DNA of 64,000 bases from the NCBI GenBank assembly GCA_001602415.1, contig CP012155.1:2938824-3002823 (forward strand), read 5' to 3'. The translations under genes and the position numbers were made by a program. The DNA is from Bacteroidetes bacterium UKL13-3 (GTDB lineage: Bacteria > Bacteroidota > Bacteroidia > UKL13-3). This document shows, piece after piece, positions 56,272 through 64,000 of this stretch. The first letter of the stretch is position 1, and each line of letters begins with the position of its first letter. The notes beneath the pieces are model-generated. The model had not been told where the DNA came from. It was given only the letters and a program-made list of their open reading frames with translations, and searched no databases.

Positions 56272-56700
56272 TTAACCCTTGTTTATCACATCCCAGCTAT
56301 GGTCGCCAAGCAATTTTACTGAGGCAATATACTTGCGTGAGTTTTTAGAACGCCCCCATTCATCTGGTCCAATAAGTGATAATAAGAAATGATCATCCTT
56401 TTCGTATAAGTGATATACTTGATTTACAATTGGCGTAAAACGCATATCCGACTGGTAAATTTGTTCCGAAATTTTTAACCTGCCCTCGATTTCACGAACC
56501 TGCTGCATAATTAAATCAGCCTGTTTTTTCAACATTCCAATTTCCTGATTCGCATAATAGTGCATAGCCTCTACTGCGTTGGCACGAATTTTATTTTTAT
56601 CCTCGGGCCGTATCACCGGAGAGCCAATACTCAGCGGAATAGGTGACAATGAGGCCTCGCCTGTGTAACTCTCAAATGGAACGGTTTCTTCTGTAGTCAT
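56272..56700 (-). CDS. DUF2452 family protein
   Basis: A 142-residue cytoplasmic protein of unknown function. Family words are SPVIRPEDKNKIRANAVEAM, a helical middle (KKQADLIMQQVREIEGRLKI), MRFTPIVNQVYHLYEKDD, and SLIGPDEWGRSKN. Single-gene unit convergent with the T9SS gene, with 35 bp between the stops. No motif suggests an activity. Confidence 0.88.
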   Translation of the reverse strand: MTTEETVPFESYTGEASLSPIPLSIGSPVIRPEDKNKIRANAVEAMHYYANQEIGMLKKQADLIMQQVREIEGRLKISEQIYQSDMRFTPIVNQVYHLYEKDDHFLLSLIGPDEWGRSKNSRKYIASVKLLGDHSWDVINKG

Positions 56701-56864
56701 ATTGAATCTGATGTGTTGACGGTGTAATTTAACCTTTTACCTATAATAAAAGATGCTTTTACCGCTTACAACAACATTACAAACATATTGAAGGCAAAAT
56801 GGTTTAAATTTGTGCGGGTTGTATTCAACAATCCCGTTGATTCGTTAACCAAATAGTCAATTCA

Positions 56865-57707
56865 ATGAATGTAAAGATAGAAATAGATGATAATTCGGGC
56901 TTTTGCTTTGGGGTGGTATACGCCATTCAAATGGCCGAAGATATTTTGGATGAAAAAGGACACTTATATTGTTTAGGTGATATTGTTCACAATGATGAGG
57001 AAGTAGAACGTTTGCGCAAAAAGGGATTGAAGATTATTGACCATGAAGCATTTGATAAGCTAAGGGGTGAAACCGTTTTAATACGTGCACATGGAGAACC
57101 TCCTGAAACCTATAAAAAAGCTTTAGATCAAGATATTGAACTCATTGATGCATCATGCCCTGTGGTGCTTAAACTCCAAAACCGTGTTCGTGAGGCCTAC
57201 AATGATGACGAGCAAATAATGATTTACGGAAAACACGGACATGCAGAAGTTATTGGATTAAAAGGCCAAACAAACGGTGATGCTATTGTTATTGAAACCT
57301 TTGAAGAACTCGATAAAATTGAGTTGCCGAAAAAAATTCAGCTATACAGCCAAACAACCAAACGCACCAAAAATCTTTATGCCCTGCGCGATAAATTGGT
57401 TGAGCGAGGTGTGGAAGTTGATTTTAATGATACACTGTGTCGCCAAGTTTCCAACCGTGATATTCAGTTACGCGAATACGCAAAACGGTTTGATAAAATT
57501 GTTTTTGTTTCGGGCAAAAAGTCATCTAACGGAAAAGTATTGCACGATGTGTGTAAAGATGTAAACCCTAATACTTTTTTTGTGAGTTCGAAAACAGAAT
57601 TGAAAAAAGAATGGTTCTCCGAAAACGATACTGTTGGCATTTGTGGGGCTACTTCAACACCTCAATGGCAAATGGAAGATGTTCGTGATGCCATTCTTGC
57701 CTTGTAA
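56865..57707 (+). CDS. ispH: 4-Hydroxy-3-methylbut-2-enyl diphosphate reductase
   Basis: Last step of the non-mevalonate isoprenoid pathway, giving isopentenyl and dimethylallyl diphosphate. The three 4Fe-4S cysteines are in SGFCFGVVYAI, IDASCPVVLKLQNRV and VGICGATSTPQW. DTLCRQVSNRD and the conserved His of RAHGEPPE are present. 280 residues is typical of the phylum. A TAAATTTG at 56805-56812 is a candidate -7 box upstream. The 100 bp after it show nothing. Confidence 0.96.
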   Translation: MNVKIEIDDNSGFCFGVVYAIQMAEDILDEKGHLYCLGDIVHNDEEVERLRKKGLKIIDHEAFDKLRGETVLIRAHGEPPETYKKALDQDIELIDASCPVVLKLQNRVREAYNDDEQIMIYGKHGHAEVIGLKGQTNGDAIVIETFEELDKIELPKKIQLYSQTTKRTKNLYALRDKLVERGVEVDFNDTLCRQVSNRDIQLREYAKRFDKIVFVSGKKSSNGKVLHDVCKDVNPNTFFVSSKTELKKEWFSENDTVGICGATSTPQWQMEDVRDAILAL

Positions 57708-57815
57708 AAACACATTGATGAGTAAAGCATAGAAGCCTCGTAAAATCGATGCTAAACGCTATCAGTAAAAATAAAACACCTTATATAAACTTAACAACCC
57801 AATACAAACTTGAAT

Positions 57816-58391
57816 ATGAAAAGAATCTTATTTTCCGTTTTAACTATTGCTGCATTAGCCTTGGGCTTTGCATACGCCACCAAACCATCTAAAATCATGA
57901 CACCACCACCAAAAACCTTTCACGAATTGTCAATTAAATCATTGGACGGAAAATCGGTGATTACGTTCAGCAACTTTAAAGGCAAGAAGGTATTGTGCGT
58001 TAACACTGCTTCCGAATGTGGTTACACGCCTCAATATGCCGACCTTCAAAAGTTAGCCGACAAATACAAAAATGAATTAGTCATCATTGGTTTTCCTTGC
58101 AATCAGTTTGGTGGCCAAGAGCCTGATGACGCCAGCAAAATCGGAGCCTTTTGCAAAGCACGTTTCGGTGTAACCTTCCCGTTAACCGAAAAAATTGACG
58201 TTAAAGGCGACAACCAACATGATGTATACAAATGGTTAAGCAACAAAGAATACAACAAGGTAAAAGATACAAACGTTCGTTGGAATTTCGGCAAGTTTTT
58301 GATAGATGAAAATGGAAAATTACTTGAATACTTCCCTTCTCAAGTAACTCCAATGGATGCACAAATAACATCACTCATCGAAAAGAAATAA
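57816..58391 (+). CDS. Exported glutathione peroxidase-family protein (Cys type)
   Basis: A thiol peroxidase of 191 residues. The ATG at 57816 opens a hydrophobic signal-like segment (MKRILFSVLTIAALALGFAY), so it is probably exported. The peroxidatic Cys is in NTASECGYTPQY; FPCNQFGGQEP and VRWNFGKFLID complete the Gln-Trp-Asn triad of the family. Selenocysteine is not used. It is followed by a strong terminator. In vivo it likely uses thioredoxin rather than glutathione (family knowledge). Confidence 0.92.
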   Translation: MKRILFSVLTIAALALGFAYATKPSKIMTPPPKTFHELSIKSLDGKSVITFSNFKGKKVLCVNTASECGYTPQYADLQKLADKYKNELVIIGFPCNQFGGQEPDDASKIGAFCKARFGVTFPLTEKIDVKGDNQHDVYKWLSNKEYNKVKDTNVRWNFGKFLIDENGKLLEYFPSQVTPMDAQITSLIEKK

Positions 58392-58411
58392 CCAACAGCA
58401 TTAGCAATTTT

Positions 58412-58445
58412 AAAAATGCCATTCTGCTTTCGGATGGCATTTTTT
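58412..58445 (+). terminator. Terminator after the peroxidase gene
   Basis: AAAAATGCCAT pairs perfectly with ATGGCATTTTT around an 11-nt loop, ending in a T run, 21 bp past the stop codon. Confidence 0.9.
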
Positions 58446-58474
58446 GTGTATTCCTTATATTAAAATATTCTCTA

Positions 58475-59557
58475 ATGGCTGAACCTCTTAAAAATCTGTA
58501 CACTCGTGAACTACTTGAACAACTAGGCAATTTGCTTCAAAAGCAGTACAAAGCGTTTGATAAAAAAGCCTTCTTTAAAACAGTGTTTGATAAAGAATGG
58601 CCAAACCGAGAATTGAAACAACGAATGCGGCATATTACCAAATGCATCCACCAGTTTTTACCGATGCCTTATGCACAGCAGATAGGTATTCTCACTCCTA
58701 TTGCACATCATTTCAATGGATTTGTAGCTATTTTATTTCCCGATTTTGTTGAAGTATATGGAATTGAATACCCCGATATTTCAATACCCGCATTGGAACA
58801 TCTTACCCAATACAGCAGCAGCGAATTTGCCGTGCGCCCTTTCATTATTCGCTACGAGAAACGCATGGTTAAACAACACCTGCAATGGGCAAAAAGTAAA
58901 AACCACCACGTTCGCAGGCTAGCTAGCGAAGGTATTCGTCCGCGTTTACCATGGGCCATGGCATTACCCGTATTTAAAAAGAATCCATCAGCAATACTTC
59001 CCATTTTAGAATTATTGAAAGCTGATGAAAGTGAATACGTGCGCAGAAGTGTTGCCAATTGTTTAAATGATATTTCAAAAGACCATCCTGATATTGTACT
59101 AACAATAGTAAAACACTGGAAAGGTATTTCGCCACAAACCGATTGGATTGTAAAACACGCTAGTAGAGGATTACTCAAACAAGGACACACAGCGGCATTA
59201 AGTGCATTTGGACTAAACCATAAAGTAAAAGTTGAGGCAACTAACTTCGCCATCAGTAAAACTAACTTACCCATTGGCGGTAAATTCGAGTACTCCTTTT
59301 CTATTAAACTCAACGAAAAGAAGACTCATGATGTTAGACTTGAGTATAAAATATATTATCAAAAGGCTAATGGTAAGCAGAACCCTAAAGTTTTTCAAAT
59401 TGGAACCTACAGCCTAAAACCGAGGCAAACACTTACCATCAATCGATCACATGCTTTTGCTGATTTAACAACGCGTAAACACCACAAAGGAGATCATAGA
59501 ATAGTGGTGGTGGTAAATGGAAAAGAAACGGCAGAATTACCCTTCATCTTGCACTAA
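58475..59557 (+). CDS. HEAT-repeat DNA alkylation repair (AlkD-like) protein
   Basis: A 360-residue helical protein. Residues 1-240 form the AlkD-type fold: FDKEWPNRELKQRMRHITKC, FIIRYEKRMVKQHLQWAKS, EYVRRSVANCLNDISKDHPD, and TDWIVKHASRGLLKQGH, all typical of bacterial DNA alkylation repair proteins that release bulky or charged N3/N7-alkyl purines. The last 110 residues form a beta-rich domain (about 250-360) absent from short AlkD. Activity is not proven for this long form. Confidence 0.85.
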   Translation: MAEPLKNLYTRELLEQLGNLLQKQYKAFDKKAFFKTVFDKEWPNRELKQRMRHITKCIHQFLPMPYAQQIGILTPIAHHFNGFVAILFPDFVEVYGIEYPDISIPALEHLTQYSSSEFAVRPFIIRYEKRMVKQHLQWAKSKNHHVRRLASEGIRPRLPWAMALPVFKKNPSAILPILELLKADESEYVRRSVANCLNDISKDHPDIVLTIVKHWKGISPQTDWIVKHASRGLLKQGHTAALSAFGLNHKVKVEATNFAISKTNLPIGGKFEYSFSIKLNEKKTHDVRLEYKIYYQKANGKQNPKVFQIGTYSLKPRQTLTINRSHAFADLTTRKHHKGDHRIVVVVNGKETAELPFILH

Positions 59558-59626
59558 AAATACTACAAGAAGTTTTTAGGGTATTGTTTACTTTTGCGCC
59601 CTCACGTATTCAAAATCTTATTATTC

Positions 59627-60628
59627 ATGAAAGTAGCTGTAGTGGGTGCAACCGGCTTGGTTGGCACCGTGATGTTAAAAGTATTAGCCGAACGAAACTT
59701 CCCTGTAACCGAACTCATTCCGGTAGCATCTGAAAAATCTGTTGGCAAAAAACTTTCATGGAAAGGTAAGGAATACACCGTTCACAGCTTGGAACAAGCT
59801 ATTGCAGCCAAACCCCAAATTGCACTCTTCTCGGCAGGTGGTTCTACTTCGTTGGAGTGGGCACCTAAATTTGCCGATGCTGGTATTTTTGTGATTGATA
59901 ACTCATCTGCATGGCGCATGGATCCAACCAAAAAACTGGTTGTTCCCGAAATTAATGCCGATGCTTTGACGGTTGGCGATAAAATTATTGCCAATCCAAA
60001 CTGCTCAACCATTCAAATGGTATTGGTATTACATCCCATCCATCAAGCATACGGAATTAAACGCGTGGTGGTGTCTACCTACCAAAGTGTTACAGGAACA
60101 GGTGTAAAAGCGGTGCAACAATTAGAAAACGAACGTAACGGAGTGCAAGGCGAAATGGCTTACAAGTTCCCCATTGATAAAAATGCCATTCCGCAAATTG
60201 ATGTGTTTATGGATAACGGTTACACCAAAGAAGAAATGAAAATGGTGAACGAAACCAAAAAGATTTTGCGTGATGATTCAATACTTGTTACCGCAACATG
60301 TGTGCGCATCCCGGTAATGGGCGGTCACAGCGAGAGCGTAAACATTGAATGCGAGAGATCTTTTGACATAGCCGATATCAAAACCATGCTGAGCAACACA
60401 TCAGGGGTAACGGTAAAAGACAATCCGGCTAACTTTGAATACCCAATGCCTTTAATTGATGCCGATGGAAAAGATGATGTGTTTGTGGGAAGAATTCGAA
60501 GAGACGAATCGCAAAAAAACGCTCTTAACCTGTGGATTGTGGCCGATAATTTGCGCAAAGGTGCTGCAACCAACGCAGTACAAATTGCCGAATATTTGGT
60601 AAGCCATTTACTGGTTCAACCTTCATAG
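59627..60628 (+). CDS. asd: Aspartate-semialdehyde dehydrogenase
   Basis: NADPH-dependent reduction of aspartyl phosphate, the branch point to lysine, threonine and methionine. The ATG at 59627 starts MKVAVVGATGLVG, the nucleotide-binding loop. The catalytic Cys is in NPNCSTIQMV, and the conserved His is in GGHSESVNIE. 333 residues is normal. TACTTTTG at 59589-59596 is a likely -7 box. An in-frame ORF extension upstream has no support. Confidence 0.96.
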   Translation: MKVAVVGATGLVGTVMLKVLAERNFPVTELIPVASEKSVGKKLSWKGKEYTVHSLEQAIAAKPQIALFSAGGSTSLEWAPKFADAGIFVIDNSSAWRMDPTKKLVVPEINADALTVGDKIIANPNCSTIQMVLVLHPIHQAYGIKRVVVSTYQSVTGTGVKAVQQLENERNGVQGEMAYKFPIDKNAIPQIDVFMDNGYTKEEMKMVNETKKILRDDSILVTATCVRIPVMGGHSESVNIECERSFDIADIKTMLSNTSGVTVKDNPANFEYPMPLIDADGKDDVFVGRIRRDESQKNALNLWIVADNLRKGAATNAVQIAEYLVSHLLVQPS

Positions 60629-60903
60629 CTTGTGGTTTAAAACAGCATTTTTTTCTTATCAGCAGCATCAACATAATTGAACTGGTATTAGTAAAATTCT
60701 ACTTTTTTGCTTCACAACTTCTTAGAAGTTGAATCCTGAATGCTTGAAGGAAAAGCTAATTACACAAACAGCTTCATTCCAAGTAACTACATCCATAAAA
60801 TATTGTTTACACAACCCTTAGTTTTCTCAGTAAAATTTCACACATTTGCACCGCTTAAAAAATTCATACTCTGAACAATATTGCTGAAATAAAGCCATTA
60901 CTA

Positions 60904-61881
60904 ATGGCTCAACCATCCCCAAGGATCATTATCACAACCCACCACAAGCCGGATGCTGATGCTTTAGGCTCGTCATTAGGGTTATACAATTTCCTTAAGG
61001 AAATGGGCATCGCCTCAACAGTTGTGTCGCCAACAGATTATGGCGACTTCTTAAATTGGATGCCGGGAGAAACTACCGTGATCAACTTTGAGAGGGAAGA
61101 AGCAAAAGCCACACAATTGGTTCAAGAAGCTGATTTTATTTTTTGCTTAGATTTTAACGCGCTCAAACGCATTAATAAGTTGGGAGATATTGTTCGCGAG
61201 GCCAAATGCAAAAAAGTGATGATTGATCATCATTTAGAGCCAGAAGGTTTCGCTAATTATGCATTGTGGACCACACAAGTAAGTTCTACCTGCGAGTTAA
61301 TTTATCAGTTTATTGATATTTTAGGAGAGACAGATAAAATCACCAAAGATATTGCCTCGTGTTTATACGCTGGTATTATGACGGATACTGGAGGGTTTAG
61401 ACACAGCAGCACCTATCCAAGCACACACCAGGCAACTGCAGCGCTCATTGAAAAGGGTGCCGAGCCCAATAAGATTGTAGAAGCCATTTACGATAACTAC
61501 TCCGAAAGCAGAATGCGTTTTATAGGATATTGCCTAAACGATAAAATGCAAATTTTGCGCGAATACAACACCGCTTTAATTTGTGTTACCGCAGAAGAAC
61601 TAAAACAATTTGAAATTATTACTGGAGATTCGGAAGGGCTAGTGAATTATGGCTTATCCATCAAAGGAATCAAACTTTCAGTAATTATTATCGACCGAAC
61701 AGTTGCACGCAAAATGTCGTTTAGGGCAAAAGGAAATTTCCCTGCCAACGAGTTTGCTCGCAAGTATTTCAATGGTGGAGGGCATTTTAGTGCAGCCGGT
61801 GGCGAAAGCCAAGATACGATTGAAGCAACAGAACTTAAATTTAAACAAGCACTGGCCGACTATAAAACATTGTTGGCATAA
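60904..61881 (+). CDS. nrnA: DHH-family nanoRNase / pAp phosphatase
   Basis: Bifunctional oligoribonuclease and 3'-phosphoadenosine 5'-phosphate phosphatase, metal-dependent, cytoplasmic. Motifs: HHKPDADALGSSLG, FCLDFNALKRI, MIDHHLEPE (the DHH), GIMTDTGGFRHSST, and GGGHFSAAGG in DHHA1. 325 residues is typical. It leads an operon with two FKBP genes, the first starting 13 bp after its stop. Upstream, 60629-60903 holds no gene; a perfect palindrome (CAACTTCTTAGAAGTTG) lies at 60715-60731. Confidence 0.93.
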   Translation: MAQPSPRIIITTHHKPDADALGSSLGLYNFLKEMGIASTVVSPTDYGDFLNWMPGETTVINFEREEAKATQLVQEADFIFCLDFNALKRINKLGDIVREAKCKKVMIDHHLEPEGFANYALWTTQVSSTCELIYQFIDILGETDKITKDIASCLYAGIMTDTGGFRHSSTYPSTHQATAALIEKGAEPNKIVEAIYDNYSESRMRFIGYCLNDKMQILREYNTALICVTAEELKQFEIITGDSEGLVNYGLSIKGIKLSVIIIDRTVARKMSFRAKGNFPANEFARKYFNGGGHFSAAGGESQDTIEATELKFKQALADYKTLLA

Positions 61882-61894
61882 CACACATTCAAAG

Positions 61895-62743
61895 ATGAAA
61901 AACATGAAATATAAAATCACACTTGCCCTATTTGCAGCGGCAGCAATGCTAACCAGTTGCAACAAAATGGAAACCACCGAAAATGGTGTTGAGTACAAAA
62001 TTATTAGCCACGAAAAAGACGCACGTATGGTAGCATCTGGAGATATCTTGTTGCTAAACCTTCGCATTGCTACCGAAAAAACAGACTCTGTTATTTTAGA
62101 AACTTACACAACCAACAGCCCTCGTTATATCCCTTCTGAAGAGCCTGTATTAAAAGAAGTGTTTGCGATGTTATCAAAAGGAGATAGCGCTGAGATATGG
62201 GTTAATGCCGATACCTTATTCCAAAAAAGTTTTGGTGCCGAAAAACCAAAAAATATGGTTGATGGTGAAAAAGTGAAATTTATTGTTACGCTTGTTGATG
62301 TATTTAACCAACAGGAAATGCAACAAAAACAGCAACAGCAAATGGGGGATTTTATCACGAAAGACTCAGTAGCTGTGCAACAATTTTTGGCTACACAACA
62401 AAACGTGCAAACCACTGCTAGCGGATTAAAGTTTATTGTGAACAAAAAAACTACAGGTAAACAAGCAGCCAAAGGGAACAAAGTTAGCATGTTGTACAAA
62501 GGAACCTTGCTTAATGGCGAAGTGTTTGACCAAAACATGGACGGCACAAACCCTCCTTTTGAGTTTACTTTAGGCCTTGGTCAGGTAATTCCGGGTTGGG
62601 ATGAAGCCGTTGCAATGATGAAAGAAGGCGAAGAATACACATTAATTATTCCTTGGAAGTTGGCATATGGTGAACGTGGTGCCGGACCCATTCCTCCTTT
62701 TAGTACGCTGGTATTTGATGTAAAACTTGTTAAAGTAAAATAA
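61895..62743 (+). CDS. FKBP-type peptidylprolyl isomerase, lipoprotein
   Basis: A 282-residue envelope prolyl isomerase. The start at 61895 gives a lipoprotein signal peptide with lipobox AMLTSC. An N-terminal degenerate FKBP-like domain is followed by a Gln-rich linker (QQEMQQKQQQQMGD) and a C-terminal FKBP domain: KVSMLYKGTLLNGEVFDQN, GWDEAVAMMKEGEEYTL, GERGAGPIPPFSTLVFDV. A long open frame upstream lies inside nrnA and is not used. Second gene of the operon. Confidence 0.9.
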   Translation: MKNMKYKITLALFAAAAMLTSCNKMETTENGVEYKIISHEKDARMVASGDILLLNLRIATEKTDSVILETYTTNSPRYIPSEEPVLKEVFAMLSKGDSAEIWVNADTLFQKSFGAEKPKNMVDGEKVKFIVTLVDVFNQQEMQQKQQQQMGDFITKDSVAVQQFLATQQNVQTTASGLKFIVNKKTTGKQAAKGNKVSMLYKGTLLNGEVFDQNMDGTNPPFEFTLGLGQVIPGWDEAVAMMKEGEEYTLIIPWKLAYGERGAGPIPPFSTLVFDVKLVKVK

Positions 62744-62745
62744 TA

Positions 62746-63573
62746 ATGAAAAACAGAATTGCAACATTTTTATTAATGGCATGTGTTGCTTTTTCGGCAA
62801 CAGCACAAAAAGGTCAACCTAAAAAACCATCATCACCTAAATTAAAATTGAACGTGGAACAAACTACTGCAAGCGGACTCAAAATCAAATTACTGCAAGA
62901 GGGTAAAGGACCTAAAGCCGAATCGGGATTAACCGTATCTGTTCACTACACTGGAACATTAATGGACGGGAAAAAATTTGACAGCTCACGCGATAGAGGT
63001 CAGCCCATTAAGTTTAAGTTAGGTGAAGGCCGCGTAATAAAAGGTTGGGAAGAAGGTATTGCAATGTTAAAAGTTGGCGATAAAGCCTTGTTTACCATTC
63101 CACCAAGTATTGGATATGGCGATAGAGACATGGGTGTTATTCCTCCAAACTCCACCTTACAATTTGAAGTAGAACTGATGGAAGTTGTGGAAGGTCCAAA
63201 ACCATTTGATGTAAAAGGAAAAGATACCCTAACAACAGCAAGCGGTTTGCGCTACATCATTGTAGAAAAAACAAAAGATGCAACAGCACCAAAAGCAGAG
63301 GCCGGCAAAACAGTTAACGTTCACTACACAGGAATGCTACTAAGCGGAAAAGTGTTCGACTCTTCACGTGAACGTGGTACACCTTTTCAGTTTGCGCTTG
63401 GCCAAGGTCAAGTAATCAAAGGCTGGGACGAAGGAATTGCATTAATGCAGGTAGGAGATAAAATGCGTTTAATTATTCCTTCAGAGTTAGGGTATGGCGC
63501 CAATGGTGCAGGTGGTGCTATTCCTCCAAATGCTACGTTGTTGTTTGATGTAGAGTTAATGGGCGTTCAGTAA
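62746..63573 (+). CDS. Exported tandem FKBP-type peptidylprolyl isomerase
   Basis: A 275-residue periplasmic protein with a signal peptide (MKNRIATFLLMACVAFSATA) and two complete FKBP domains: VSVHYTGTLMDGKKFDSSRD, GWEEGIAMLKVGDKA and GVIPPNSTLQFEVELMEV; then VNVHYTGMLLSGKVFDSSRE, GWDEGIALMQVGDKM and GAIPPNATLLFDVELMGV. It starts 2 bp after the previous gene. Both active-site patterns look intact. Probably a chaperone for exported and surface proteins. Confidence 0.93.
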   Translation: MKNRIATFLLMACVAFSATAQKGQPKKPSSPKLKLNVEQTTASGLKIKLLQEGKGPKAESGLTVSVHYTGTLMDGKKFDSSRDRGQPIKFKLGEGRVIKGWEEGIAMLKVGDKALFTIPPSIGYGDRDMGVIPPNSTLQFEVELMEVVEGPKPFDVKGKDTLTTASGLRYIIVEKTKDATAPKAEAGKTVNVHYTGMLLSGKVFDSSRERGTPFQFALGQGQVIKGWDEGIALMQVGDKMRLIIPSELGYGANGAGGAIPPNATLLFDVELMGVQ

Positions 63574-63598
63574 ATTCTGATAAGAAACAATATCAAAT

Positions 63599-63630
63599 AA
63601 AGCCGTCACGAAATTCGTGATGGCTTTTTT
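63599..63630 (+). terminator. Terminator after the FKBP operon
   Basis: AAAGCCGTCACGAA pairs with TTCGTGATGGCTTT with one G-T pair, ending in six T, 25 bp after the stop. It separates the FKBP operon from the riboswitch. Confidence 0.88.
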
Positions 63631-63646
63631 GTTTAAAAAGCCTGAG

Positions 63647-63654
63647 TATATTTG
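63647..63654 (+). promoter_or_regulatory. -7 box ahead of the TPP riboswitch
   Basis: TATATTTG, a perfect TAnnTTTG, ending 6 bp before the first riboswitch stem, where the transcript would be expected to start. The -33 TTTG at 63628-63631 is 4 bp closer than ideal. Confidence 0.55.
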
Positions 63655-63658
63655 CACC

Positions 63659-63806
63659 GTCTTTAGGGGTGGCATAAGAAGTGATGATTAAGATTTACGA
63701 TTTGAGGATTATAAAATCTCAAGTCCAAAATCTCAAATCTCAAATCAAACTGTCTGAGATCAAACCCTTGGAACCTGCACAGGATAATGCCTGCGAAGGG
63801 AAAAGT
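63659..63806 (+). promoter_or_regulatory. TPP (thi-box) riboswitch with an extended P3 arm
   Basis: Conserved thi-box elements are present: TTTAGGGGTGGC at the 5' side, then CTGAGATCAAACCC, GGAACCTG, and AGGATAATGCCTGCG, ending GAAGGGAAAAG. P1 forms from CTTT (63661-63664) and AAAG (63802-63805). Between GGGGTG and CTGAGA lies an unusually long P3 of about 75 nt made of ATTTGAGGATT and CTCAAATCTCAAATC words that can pair. It binds thiamine pyrophosphate and controls the following gene. A short ORF crossing this region is a by-product. Confidence 0.92.
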
Positions 63807-63965
63807 AAGAAGTTTTCGAATTTGGTGTGCACGCTAAAGCGGCAACTTCTTTCTGTATGTTCAGTGATGAATATGCAGTACCATTCCAAGAGGGTTAAAC
63901 AAAATTTGAAGCGGACATCAACCCTTGATGCCGTGTTTGTTAAACCTTAATTCTAAGTATTCATT

Positions 63966-64000
63966 ATGCGTATTTTGTACGTAACAAGTTTTGCCCTATT
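63966..64000 (+). CDS. Start of a TPP-riboswitch-controlled gene, cut by window edge
   Basis: The ATG at 63966 opens MRILYVTSFAL and runs off the window. The hydrophobic start could be a signal peptide, as in the TonB-dependent thiamine receptors often regulated this way in Bacteroidota, or the first strand of a glycosyltransferase-like fold. The riboswitch upstream favours a thiamine-related role. About 160 bp of leader separate the two. Confidence 0.55.
   Translation, partial: MRILYVTSFAL

Noticed and set aside
63681-63950. An 89-codon open frame before the last gene
   Set aside because: It overlaps the conserved core of the TPP riboswitch, whose sequence explains the conservation; the translation is repetitive and unlike any family.

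Overview
The window comes from a Bacteroidota chromosome, most likely an environmental lineage outside the gut Bacteroidales. Five proteins carry type IX secretion (T9SS) C-terminal domains (one type A, four type B). The best promoter fits the phylum-specific TTTG / TAnnTTTG pattern. Shine-Dalgarno sequences are mostly absent. The gene families (IPExxxVDY-pyk pair, DUF4175, DUF2452, 630-residue amidophosphoribosyltransferase, LysM glucosaminidase) are those common in this phylum.

Layout. 0-13 kb: an orphan membrane-fusion adaptor, an alpha/beta hydrolase, an acpP-fabF-rnc operon, IPExxxVDY-pyk, an HD phosphohydrolase with rpiB and tatC, a RibD-like reductase, a cyclophilin, a T9SS type A protein and a glycosyltransferase. 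13-28 kb: feoAB, a pair of short elements with inverted ends, a 1.6-kilo-residue T9SS type B adhesin-like protein, two convergent fold-type-II PLP enzymes, a membrane glycosyltransferase, a LysM glucosaminidase, dsbD and gmhA. 28.8-34.4 kb: an Fe-S membrane protein, tRNA-Phe(GAA), and a compact integrated element of about 4.1 kb. The element uses the tRNA 3' end as attachment site, with a 14-bp direct repeat at both ends, and carries a tyrosine integrase, an excisionase-type HTH, a Rep-like protein and two unknown proteins. 34.6-43.6 kb: DUF3820, an AlbA_2 protein, lptB, a PurF-like amidotransferase, a thioredoxin, DUF1456 and DUF4175, followed by about 750 bp packed with palindromic repeats. 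43.6-56.2 kb: a cell-surface locus made of a 2.1-kilo-residue T9SS protein, a membrane protein with an anti-sigma-like N-terminus and a cargo-like T9SS C-terminus, an ECF sigma factor, and a divergent 1565-residue T9SS protein built from alternating PKD-like modules. 56-64 kb: DUF2452, ispH, glutathione peroxidase, a HEAT-repeat DNA alkylation repair protein, asd, and nrnA with two FKBP-type prolyl isomerases. The window ends in a TPP riboswitch ahead of a gene cut by the edge.

Two parts deserve most attention. The first is the sigma / membrane-anchored CTD protein / giant cargo operon: a transmembrane protein that looks like an anti-sigma factor inside and a type IX cargo signal outside could couple secretion status to transcription. 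The second is the tRNA-Phe element: both arms carry the same pair of TACTGAAAC sites at 11-bp spacing, which looks like a complete minimal integrase/excisionase/replication module. No CRISPR array, rRNA, transposase or restriction system was found.
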